Below are positions 1 through 4,998 of a stretch of 31,942 nt of DNA, in pieces. The notes below the pieces were generated by a model that saw nothing but the letters and a program-made list of their open reading frames with translations, was not told where the DNA came from and did not search any database. This stretch comes from a virus: IMG/VR virus record IMGVR_UViG_3300037468_000435, positions 1 through 31,942 of that record. One strand, given 5' to 3'. The translations under genes and the position numbers were made by a program. How positions within the stretch are numbered: position 1 is the stretch's first letter; the number at the start of each line of letters is the position of its first letter.

Positions 1-5
1 GCAAC

Positions 6-245
6 ATGCCAAAATATACACAAGAAATAAAGGATAAGGCTTTGCAAATGGCAGAGTCAGGAGTCTCTTTAAAAGAGATTCAGAGACAACTTGGACCTAA
101 CCCTAAGGCGGTTCAAAGATACTTCAAGAAAGCAGGTAAAGACTACCAAGCTTTCGTATTGAAGCAGAAAGCAATTAAGGAAGCGCAGAAAGCAAAAGAA
201 GCGCCAGTTAAGAAAGCTGAAGCTCCAAAAGTATCAAAGAAGTAA
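6..245 (+). CDS. Small helix-turn-helix DNA-binding protein with basic tail
   Basis: 79 residues. Residues 3-45 look like a homeodomain-like helix-turn-helix of the transposase/recombinase type: a first helix (QEIKDKALQMAESG), then VSLKEIQRQLG and a recognition-like helix NPKAVQRYFKKAG. The C-terminal third is a Lys/Ala/Glu-rich tail of the sort seen on small nucleic-acid-binding proteins. A role as regulator or DNA-binding accessory protein is inferred from this fold alone. The start lies only 5 bases into the window, so its ribosome site cannot be judged and a longer N terminus is possible. A hairpin terminator follows directly, so it ends its own transcription unit. Confidence 0.7.
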   Translation: MPKYTQEIKDKALQMAESGVSLKEIQRQLGPNPKAVQRYFKKAGKDYQAFVLKQKAIKEAQKAKEAPVKKAEAPKVSKK

Positions 246-254
246 TTTGCTTCG

Positions 255-283
255 GGGATAGCAATATCCCTTTTCTTTTTTTT
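255..283 (+). terminator. Hairpin plus T-tract terminator
   Basis: A 6-bp stem GGGATA/TATCCC is closed by a GCAA (GNRA-type) tetraloop and followed by a tract of T with a single C. It lies 9 nt after the stop codon at 245 and separates the helix-turn-helix gene from the next unit. Confidence 0.7.
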
Positions 284-318
284 ATTCATAATCATATAAT
301 ATAATCGGAGGAAACGAA

Positions 319-504
319 ATGAGTAATACGTCAAAGAAAGCGAAAGAAGATTACATCAAAGCTTGGCAGAATTATATCGGAGAGATATATGGCTTGGCTT
401 TTTGTAGTGATATTCCTTTATCACAGGAAATACGTGGACATATCGAAGCTTTAAAAGCTTTAGTCCCAAAAGTCGCAGAGACTAAAACATCGTGGGGTAA
501 ATAA
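319..504 (+). CDS. Hypothetical small protein
   Basis: 61 residues, no recognised family. The sequence is mostly helical and amphipathic, with one Cys (FCSDIPLS). The start is well placed: GGAGG at 307-311 followed by ACGAA before the ATG. The next gene starts one base after its stop, so the three genes at 319-944 appear to form one operon. Function unknown. Confidence 0.6.
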   Translation: MSNTSKKAKEDYIKAWQNYIGEIYGLAFCSDIPLSQEIRGHIEALKALVPKVAETKTSWGK

Positions 505-505
505 A

Positions 506-748
506 ATGGGAAACGGAAAATATGACGAAGATGGGTTATGCGTAGATTGTGGAGAACAACATCCCTGCAATTGCGAAATAAATAACTTGAACGATGAGAA
601 TGGCAACAAAGAAACGTATATTGGACTATGTCCTAAATGCGAAGAATTACAACGATACTGGAAAGATAAGAAATGCGATTGCGGATATGTATTCGTTTTT
701 AATGAAGATGATTTCCAAGAAGTTGACAAGGAGGCGGGCAATGAATAA
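506..748 (+). CDS. Small double zinc-ribbon-like protein
   Basis: 80 residues with eight cysteines in two similar sets: C12-x2-C15 with C21-x-C23, and C42-x2-C45 with C57-x-C59. This spacing suggests two zinc-binding knuckles. The second half (LCPKCEELQRYW...KKCDCGYVF) is the more ribbon-like. Such proteins often bind nucleic acid or protein partners, but no specific function can be named. The C terminus is acidic. Its last codons contain the Shine-Dalgarno site and overlap the start of the next gene (ATGAATAA overlap), which indicates translational coupling. Confidence 0.65.
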   Translation: MGNGKYDEDGLCVDCGEQHPCNCEINNLNDENGNKETYIGLCPKCEELQRYWKDKKCDCGYVFVFNEDDFQEVDKEAGNE

Positions 749-944
749 ACCGCAAGACAACGAGATATTCGTCGAAGACAGTGAGTCTAATGAGGACGAA
801 TATATAGATATCGAAACAAAGAGACAAATGGACATTCTCCAAAAGGAGATAGAGTCAGTTCGATGGGATATAGAATACCACGAGAAAAAGCTACGAGCCG
901 CAGAAGACAGATTAAGTATCTTGTCTAAAGTCAGGTTCGAATAG
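741..944 (+). CDS. Small acidic coiled-coil protein
   Basis: 67 residues. The N-terminal 25 residues are strongly acidic (EDSESNEDEYID). Residues 28-66 form a predicted coiled coil (MDILQKEIESVRWDIEYHEKKLRAAEDRL). The reading frame is open further upstream, but the ATG at 741 has a good ribosome site (AAGGAGG at 728-734) and gives the usual short overlap with the preceding gene, so that start was chosen. No family recognised. Last gene of the 319-944 unit. Confidence 0.6.
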   Translation: MNKPQDNEIFVEDSESNEDEYIDIETKRQMDILQKEIESVRWDIEYHEKKLRAAEDRLSILSKVRFE

Positions 945-962
945 ATTAATTAATTTTCATAA

Positions 963-1058
963 AAACCCGGTATGGCGCTATTGGTTTACGGGTTTCCTTT
1001 GAAAGGTCATAGGTAGGGGACCTACTCTTATGCTAGCAGTAAGCAACAAATCCCTACC
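963..1058 (+). other. Structured leader/terminator RNA with alternative folds
   Basis: Follows the 319-944 unit. First hairpin: AAACCCG (963-969) with CGGGTTT (989-995). After it come two mutually exclusive folds: TAGGT (1010-1014) with ACCTA (1020-1024), or GGTAGGG (1012-1018) with CCCTACC (1052-1058). The second closes a 33-nt loop holding a small CTTA/TAAG stem. A T-rich tract follows. It could be a terminator or a switch-like RNA; no known riboswitch family is recognised. Confidence 0.45.
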
Positions 1059-1170
1059 ACTATTTCTTTCGTTTCTTATAATTTATTCTTCTTTTGTTAT
1101 ATCGGTTTGTATCGGTTTGTTCTCTTTGTACAACAAAAACTAACGTTTGTATCATGTGTCAATTTGAACA

Positions 1171-1196
1171 AAGTGAATCAAAGTGATATCAAGTGA
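1171..1196. repeat. Three AAGTGA boxes at exact 10-bp spacing
   Basis: AAGTGA occurs at 1171, 1181 and 1191, each about one helical turn from the next, so all three would face the same side of DNA. This arrangement is typical of a protein-binding array (iterons or operator). Confidence 0.55.
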
Positions 1197-1589
1197 GGAT
1201 TGGAAGAGTGTTTTTGTTGTAAATATTGTAAATATTGATATCACTGAATACTACAATACTTATCAGAAACGCAGTTTCCATACTTTAATTTTATATATCC
1301 TCGTGAGTTAATCTTACGTATTTCGATGGACATTCCTGTTCTAAACGCATTACTCACATTCCTGTGTATCCCTTGTGTTTCATATATAAAACTAGGGGAT
1401 TGTCTCCACTACTCAGCGCGAGTGAGAGATCGCATTCTATCACATTCGAGTGATTACTATAGTTATTATATTATTATTTATTATTTTTAAAAATATCAAT
1501 AAATACAATAATAACAATATTGTATCCCTTGTAAATATTGATACAAAATAAAATATAATAAAAATATATAAAATATTTTTCCCGGTTCT

Positions 1590-1628
1590 TTCTTTAGACG
1601 TACGTTATCAGTTCTTTAGACGTACGTT
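1590..1628. repeat. 17-bp direct repeat containing ACGTACGT
   Basis: TTCTTTAGACGTACGTT is present at 1590-1606 and 1612-1628, a 22-bp period (two helical turns). The right half is palindromic (ACGTACGT). Likely a paired binding site. Confidence 0.6.
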
Positions 1629-1669
1629 TGGCTTTCTTATATGCGGACGAAGTCGATCGTAACAATACC

Positions 1670-1790
1670 GCTACATCGTTCGGGAGGTAGGTAGTTAATG
1701 CTTGATGGATGTGGCTACATCGATCGCTGACGGAGGCGTGCCAAGTAAAGTATATACATCGTAGTAATATTTATATATTAGATAGTATTA
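1670..1790 (+). promoter_or_regulatory. Early composite promoter 1 (two upstream elements plus TATA)
   Basis: Upstream element GCTACATCG[T/A]TCG is present at 1670 and 1714, 44 bp apart. TCGTAGTAATATTTATATA begins at 1759, 45 bp after the second copy, and carries the TATA-like core. The start codon of the downstream gene is at 1832, about 65 bp past the TATA core. The same two-part layout occurs at 2492 and 3117. Confidence 0.6.
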
Positions 1791-1831
1791 TCTATATTAT
1801 TAGATAAATAAAATCTAATGGAGTAATTAAA

Positions 1832-2089
1832 ATGGAGACGAAAGATAAATACGATATATATAGAGAAGTCGTTAAAAGAGTATTAGATAATCTATACGAT
1901 CTTGGAAGCGATTATTTAGAATTAGTATTCGATACCAACGAATGCGTTATAGATGGAGAATGCGATGGAGTTACATTCAAAGCGAGAATTCAATACGCAG
2001 ATAATAAGATTATCTATACCACTTCAGAATCAGACGATGTAGACGAATATACCATCGAAGATTTCGAAGTAACGTTTGGAGATAATTAA
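1832..2089 (+). CDS. Hypothetical acidic early protein
   Basis: 85 residues, strongly acidic, no recognised family. The predicted fold is an N-terminal helix (residues 5-22) followed by a run of beta strands (LELVFDTNECVIDGECDGVTFKARIQYADNKIIYTT) and an acidic C-terminal part. Ribosome site GGAG at 1820-1823 is 8 nt from the ATG. It is the first gene of an early unit with composite promoter 1. About half of its cytosines lie in CG dinucleotides, unlike the structural genes. Acidic early viral proteins can act as DNA mimics or inhibitors, but nothing specific supports that here. Confidence 0.6.
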   Translation: METKDKYDIYREVVKRVLDNLYDLGSDYLELVFDTNECVIDGECDGVTFKARIQYADNKIIYTTSESDDVDEYTIEDFEVTFGDN

Positions 2090-2090
2090 A

Positions 2091-2384
2091 ATGGAGAACG
2101 AAGAATATAATCGAATAGTAGAAGACTTACACCCTCAAGACTGTGAATGCGATGAATGCGAAGAACGTATGTTCGAAGAAGATCATAACGCATTAGTAGA
2201 AGAATTATCTGAAGCATTCGATAGAGATATCGAACAAACAGTTGAACCATACAAAAGCATTCATATAAAGAATCGAGATATGATAATCAAAATAGCAGCG
2301 TTGGTTCATCGAGAAGGAGTAACGAAGTTACCAGCCAATTTTCTTTTCACAATCATAAATACAATGTTAATCGAAAAGAAATAA
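2091..2384 (+). CDS. Hypothetical acidic early protein with Cys cluster
   Basis: 97 residues from the ATG at 2091, which has GGAG 9 nt upstream; an in-frame ATG at 2076 lacks a ribosome site. The N-terminal half is acidic and carries a C-x-C-x2-C cluster (CECDECEE, about residues 18-25) that could bind a metal. The C-terminal half (IIKIAALVHREGVTKLPANFLFTIINTML) looks like two helices. Directly downstream of the 1832 gene in the same unit; a 12-bp stem-loop terminator follows 15 nt after the stop. No family recognised. Confidence 0.6.
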   Translation: MENEEYNRIVEDLHPQDCECDECEERMFEEDHNALVEELSEAFDRDIEQTVEPYKSIHIKNRDMIIKIAALVHREGVTKLPANFLFTIINTMLIEKK

Positions 2385-2399
2385 GAACTAATCATATTC

Positions 2400-2463
2400 A
2401 TAGACTAACTGGACTCCATAACGTATCTCCATACGTTTTACTCATTCAGTTAGTCTATCTTTT
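2400..2463 (+). terminator. Nested stem-loop terminator of early unit 1
   Basis: Outer stem of 12 perfect base pairs (ATAGACTAACTG at 2400-2411 with its complement at 2447-2458). Inner hairpin AACGTAT/ATACGTT (2420-2426 with 2431-2437) is closed by CTCC. A short T-rich tail follows. The same design recurs at 3863-3928. Confidence 0.6.
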
Positions 2464-2469
2464 CCTGTG

Positions 2470-2560
2470 CTTCGGTGACTGGACCGAAGTTGCTACATCG
2501 TTCGGGCCTAAAGCAATAATCGATATACCTTATCGTAGTAATATTTAAATAGTAGATATA
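2470..2560 (+). promoter_or_regulatory. Early composite promoter 2
   Basis: A 7-bp hairpin CTTCGGT/ACCGAAG (2470-2489) is followed at once by the upstream element GCTACATCGTTCGGG (2492-2506). TCGTAGTAATATTTAAATAG begins at 2533, 41 bp from the element start, and contains the TATA-like core. The downstream start codon is at 2603, about 60 bp from the core. Confidence 0.6.
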
Positions 2561-2602
2561 GTTTATTATATTGAGATAAAAAGAATCTCGGAGATGAGTA
2601 AA

Positions 2603-3088
2603 ATGAGTAAAACGAAATTAAATGGAGAAAAGATAGAATTCGATTGGGGATCTTGCCAATACGACACAGCAGCTGAAATCTATCATCAGCTTCTAGACAA
2701 ACAATTAGACGAAACAAAATTCGTAGAAAGTAAGAAGATCGAACCAGATCTAGACGCATTAAGAAAAGAATTTATAGATAATGCGAAAGCTATTCTAGAC
2801 GACGACGAAGAAGAATTAAAAAAAGAATTAATTCGCATTAGTAAAGCAACAACGCCAGAAGACTTCTTCAATATCGCAAGAGAACTAGCTTGGGATCTAT
2901 GGTCAGCGATATTTATAGCAGACTATTTCATAGACTACGATATTCGAGAAGAATTAGAATTAGAAACTTTCGGGCCAATCTTAAACAGACTAGCTCAAGG
3001 AGAAAACTTCAGAGTAGCAGTCTTAGCTTACTTACTAACAAAGTACTACGAGACAGACGAAGAAGCTTTCAAACACTTCGATACGTAA
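2603..3088 (+). CDS. Hypothetical acidic helical early protein
   Basis: 161 residues from the ATG at 2603. That start has GGAG with 9-nt spacing, whereas the in-frame ATG at 2594 directly abuts the GGAG and is unlikely. The protein is almost all helix and very acidic (LDDDEEELKKELIRI, YDIREELELETFG). No enzymatic motif or known family was seen. Sole gene of early unit 2. A T-rich tract follows the stop. Confidence 0.6.
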   Translation: MSKTKLNGEKIEFDWGSCQYDTAAEIYHQLLDKQLDETKFVESKKIEPDLDALRKEFIDNAKAILDDDEEELKKELIRISKATTPEDFFNIARELAWDLWSAIFIADYFIDYDIREELELETFGPILNRLAQGENFRVAVLAYLLTKYYETDEEAFKHFDT

Positions 3089-3116
3089 ATTAATTTTTTT
3101 TTCGTTCAAACTTACC

Positions 3117-3180
3117 GCTACATCGTTCGGAGGTTTGTAAAATTCTCATCGGTCGTAGAAATATTTAAATAGTAGATAGT
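3117..3180 (+). promoter_or_regulatory. Early composite promoter 3
   Basis: Upstream element GCTACATCGTTCGGAGG at 3117-3133. TCGTAGAAATATTTAAATAG begins at 3153, 36 bp later, with the TATA-like core near 3161. The downstream start codon is at 3221, about 60 bp away, as in the other two early units. Confidence 0.6.
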
Positions 3181-3220
3181 ATTTTTAGTATTGAGATATT
3201 AAATATATGGAGTTGAGAAA

Positions 3221-3352
3221 ATGAGTATAAGTAGAAAAGATATAGAGAGAAATAAGAGAGTTTTAGAAGAAGTGAAAAGAGATATAAAAGAGAGAGATGG
3301 ATTTTTAAGTAGTGAGATAAGAGATGAAGAAGGAGATGAAATAAATGAGTAA
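3221..3352 (+). CDS. Tiny charged early protein, cytosine-free gene
   Basis: 43 residues (MSISRKDIERNK...), helical and highly charged, no family recognised. Ribosome site GGAG is 8 nt before the ATG. The reading frame contains no cytosine, so the protein lacks Ala, Pro, Thr, His and Gln. It lies in a 209-nt C-free stretch (3155-3363). Its stop overlaps the start of the next gene by 8 nt. Support for expression: composite promoter 3, good ribosome site and overlap with the following gene. Confidence 0.55.
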   Translation: MSISRKDIERNKRVLEEVKRDIKERDGFLSSEIRDEEGDEINE

Positions 3353-3533
3353 AGAGATAAAAGCGATAGATAAAGATGGATTTTCGATGAGTCAGACAGA
3401 AATTCTAAAAGCCATCGATAAAGAATATGGAGAAGATTACGGAGATCTTTTCTATAGTCTAACCAAGAAAGATTACAAAGACGTTCGTAGAATATTACGA
3501 TATTTAGAAAAGAGAAAGGAGACGAGAAAATGA
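3345..3533 (+). CDS. Hypothetical small basic early protein
   Basis: 62 residues. Residues 14-35 (SMSQTEILKAIDKEYGEDYGDLF) and 41-58 (KDYKDVRRILRYLEKRK) are predicted helices; the second is basic. This might be a small DNA-binding or adaptor protein, but no family is recognised. Ribosome site GGAG in the preceding gene. Overlaps both neighbours (start inside the previous gene, ATGA overlap with the next), so the three genes at 3221-3739 should be translationally coupled. Confidence 0.55.
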   Translation: MSKEIKAIDKDGFSMSQTEILKAIDKEYGEDYGDLFYSLTKKDYKDVRRILRYLEKRKETRK

Positions 3534-3739
3534 GAAAAGAAATCGAAGAAATATTCAAAGTAATACTTGAGAATAATCAGATAGATGACAGACGAGAATA
3601 CGATCTAGAAGATTTAAAGAAAGCTTACAACATAACAGACAGAGACGCAGCAGATTTATTCGAAGCTATATTAGACGCGAGCGAGTTATCTGAGAATGAG
3701 TTCCAACAATTACTTAAGACTTACAACGTAACATACTAA
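3530..3739 (+). CDS. Hypothetical small acidic early protein
   Basis: 69 residues, all-helical prediction (EEIFKVILENN, LEDLKKAYN, RDAADLFEAILDASELSENEFQQLLKTYN). No known family. Its start overlaps the previous stop (ATGA), with an AAGGAG ribosome site just upstream. Last gene of early unit 3. The charge is opposite to that of the preceding protein, so the two might interact; this is speculation. Confidence 0.55.
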   Translation: MRKEIEEIFKVILENNQIDDRREYDLEDLKKAYNITDRDAADLFEAILDASELSENEFQQLLKTYNVTY

Positions 3740-3809
3740 CGCATTCGCATTCGTAGAATAGTAAAAGCAAATTCGCATTCCTAGAAAACGAGAAAGCAAA
3801 AACGCATTC
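3740..3809. repeat. Four CGCATTC heptamers
   Basis: CGCATTC occurs at 3740, 3746, 3774 and 3803 in the first 70 bases of the 499-nt spacer after the 3530 gene. A fifth copy lies near 1434 in the other long spacer. The spacing is irregular, which suggests separate protein sites rather than a tandem expansion. Confidence 0.45.
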
Positions 3810-3862
3810 TTATTTTCAAAGGCCGTTCATATTTAGCAGTAGCGTTATTACATATCATATTC

Positions 3863-3942
3863 AAAGACTAGCGAGTATCCATATACTTTATCTCAAAAGT
3901 AATCTTCATACTCAGCTCGCTAGTCTTTTTCTTTTATTTTTC
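3863..3942 (+). terminator. Nested stem-loop terminator of early unit 3
   Basis: Outer stem of 13 perfect base pairs (AAAGACTAGCGAG at 3863-3875 with its complement at 3916-3928), followed by a T-rich run. The loop can form AGTAT/ATACT and ACTTT/AAAGT hairpins. An alternative GAGTAT/ATACTC pairing would disrupt the outer stem. Design and stem core (AGACTA/TAGTCT) resemble the element at 2400-2458. Confidence 0.6.
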
Positions 3943-4040
3943 TTTTTAATCGTTCGTTCTATCGAGCGCACTTTCCAAACATCGCCACATCAATCGAGCG
4001 TACAAAGTCGATCGTTTTTAAAATCGCGCGAGTATAGTTA

Positions 4041-4090
4041 TTAGTATAGTAGTATAGATATTAGTATAGTAGTATAGATATTAGTATATT
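4041..4090. repeat. TTAGTATAG-type tandem repeat
   Basis: A 20-bp unit TTAGTATAGTAGTATAGATA is present twice head to tail (4041-4060, 4061-4080) and starts a third, diverging copy. More TAGTATA words occur at 4131-4158 and 4741-4835. Together they fill both flanks of the cytosine-free gene. Confidence 0.7.
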
Positions 4091-4098
4091 AAAAATAG

Positions 4099-4158
4099 AA
4101 AGATTTATAAAGAGAGAAAGAGAGTATAAATAGTATATTAGTATAGTATTTTAGTATT
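4099..4158. repeat. Left flanking direct repeat of cytosine-free gene
   Basis: Begins AAAGATTTATAAAG, continues with purine-rich GAGAAA sequence and ends TAGTATATTAGTATAGTATT. The same order recurs at 4719-4770. The TTTATAAA core resembles an archaeal TATA box. Confidence 0.55.
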
Positions 4159-4238
4159 GAGAAAAGAAAAGATTTATATATAAAAGAGTATTTTTAAGAG
4201 AGAAATATATAAAAAAAATATATTTTGGAGTAAAAAAA

Positions 4239-4598
4239 ATGGAGAAAAAAAATAAAGAAATGGAGAAAGAAAATAAAATAAATATGGAGATAGTAAGAAG
4301 AAAAGATTATATATTTTTAGTAAATTTTTTTAATGAGATAAAAAATTTAGATTTAGAAAAAGATAGTAATAAAAAAATAGTAAAAGATTTATATTTTAAA
4401 TTTAGTGAGAATAAATTTAGTAATATAAAAAGAGTAATAAATAGAAGTTTGAGAAAAGAAATAAAAGAAAATTTATTAAATGAGTTAAAAGAAAATAATA
4501 TGAGTATAGAAGAATATATGAGTATTGGAGAAAAATTAAAAATAATGAGTAAAAAAAATAAAAGTAATAATTTTAATTTAGTAAAAATAGAAAATTAA
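4239..4598 (+). CDS. Cytosine-free gene, small basic helical protein
   Basis: 119 residues, Lys/Asn/Glu/Ile-rich, no known family. The coding strand has no cytosine, so the protein contains no Ala, Pro, Thr, His or Gln, and no Cys or Trp either. The gene still looks real. It has a ribosome site (GGAG at 4227-4230 before ATG 4239) and TATA-like sequence (GATTTATATATAAAAG) about 65 bp upstream, and a long A/T hairpin terminator sits on its stop codon. Predicted helices include YIFLVNFFNEIKNLDLEK and NIKRVINRSLRKEIKENLL. Because the whole surrounding 813 nt lack C, the composition reflects the DNA region and not only the protein. Function unknown. Confidence 0.55.
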   Translation: MEKKNKEMEKENKINMEIVRRKDYIFLVNFFNEIKNLDLEKDSNKKIVKDLYFKFSENKFSNIKRVINRSLRKEIKENLLNELKENNMSIEEYMSIGEKLKIMSKKNKSNNFNLVKIEN

Positions 4599-4625
4599 TT
4601 TAAGATTTAAATTAATTTTTTAGAA
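4591..4625 (+). terminator. A/T-only hairpin terminator
   Basis: A 13-bp perfect stem (4591-4603 with 4607-4619) with a GAT loop spans the stop codon of the cytosine-free gene and runs into a T-rich tail. Confidence 0.65.
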
Positions 4626-4997
4626 ATTTTTTATTTTTTTTTTTTAGATTTTTAAAATATTTTTGTGAGAAATTTTTTAGATTAAAAAAAAATTAGAAAA
4701 TAATTTTTTTAAAAAAGAAAAGATTTATAAAGGAGAGAAATAGTATATTAGTATAGTATTTAGTATATTTTTAGTATAGTAAATAGTATAGTAGTATAGA
4801 AAGTTAGAGAATAGTATAGTAATTAGTATATTGAGTTATAGTCAGCCCGCTACAAGTATATTACGTGCGCGAGAAAATATTAGGCACGTTTCGATTCTTA
4901 ATTATAGAAAAATTCCCACGCTCTGGCGTAGGTATTTCTCCGTATATCTTATAGATATAAAGGAAAAATATAAATATATCTAAATATAATATATATT
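4599..4997. other. Spacer before packaging genes
   Basis: 399 nt without a gene. Up to 4842 it is cytosine-free and holds the terminator, T-rich and A-rich runs, the right-hand flanking repeat and TAGTATA words. From 4843 composition returns to normal. Inverted repeat ACGTGC/GCACGT (4863-4868 with 4884-4889) and small hairpin ACGC-TCTG-GCGT (near 4918-4929) precede the promoter of the next gene. Confidence 0.5.
4719..4770. repeat. Right flanking direct repeat of cytosine-free gene
   Basis: Matches 4099-4158 in order: AAAGATTTATAAAG, GAGAGAAA, then TAGTATATTAGTATAGTATT, with an internal deletion of about 9 nt relative to the left copy. Confidence 0.55.
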
Positions 4998-4998
4998 A
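4964..4998 (+). promoter_or_regulatory. Archaeal promoter of the small terminase candidate
   Basis: GAAAAATATAAATATATC carries a TATA box centred near 4971. About 26-27 bp downstream lies the ATG at 4998, so the transcript should start at or next to the start codon (leaderless). The sequence is a relaxed version of the late promoters at 7750, 14905 and 19743. Confidence 0.65.

Larger units (their letters stand above)
1059..1757. other. Long AT-rich non-coding spacer, possible origin/regulatory region
   Basis: About 700 bases without a convincing gene. It contains short direct repeats (tandem TATCGGTTTG near 1098, TGTAAATATTGATA near 1225 and again near 1531, three 10-bp-phased AAGTGA boxes, a 17-bp repeat at 1590/1612). 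Between roughly 1450 and 1580 there is a very AT-rich stretch of the kind that melts easily. A replication origin or early control region is possible but not shown. A 54-codon frame at 1326-1490 has no ribosome site and is not called. Confidence 0.4.

Noticed and set aside
594-740. Longer N terminus for the coiled-coil gene that starts at 741
   Set aside because: It would overlap the zinc-ribbon gene almost completely, and the AAGGAGG site points to 741.
1326-1490. A 54-codon frame in the long AT-rich spacer
   Set aside because: No ribosome site or promoter spacing, and its end is simply translated AT-rich DNA (YYIIIYYF).
4041-4090. TAGTATA repeats as a CRISPR array
   Set aside because: Units are directly tandem without unique spacers and are simple AT-rich sequence.
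4239-4598. Cytosine-free gene as a target of a diversity-generating retroelement
   Set aside because: Such elements mutate adenines in a variable repeat copied from a template; no reverse transcriptase or template repeat is visible and the affected base is C.
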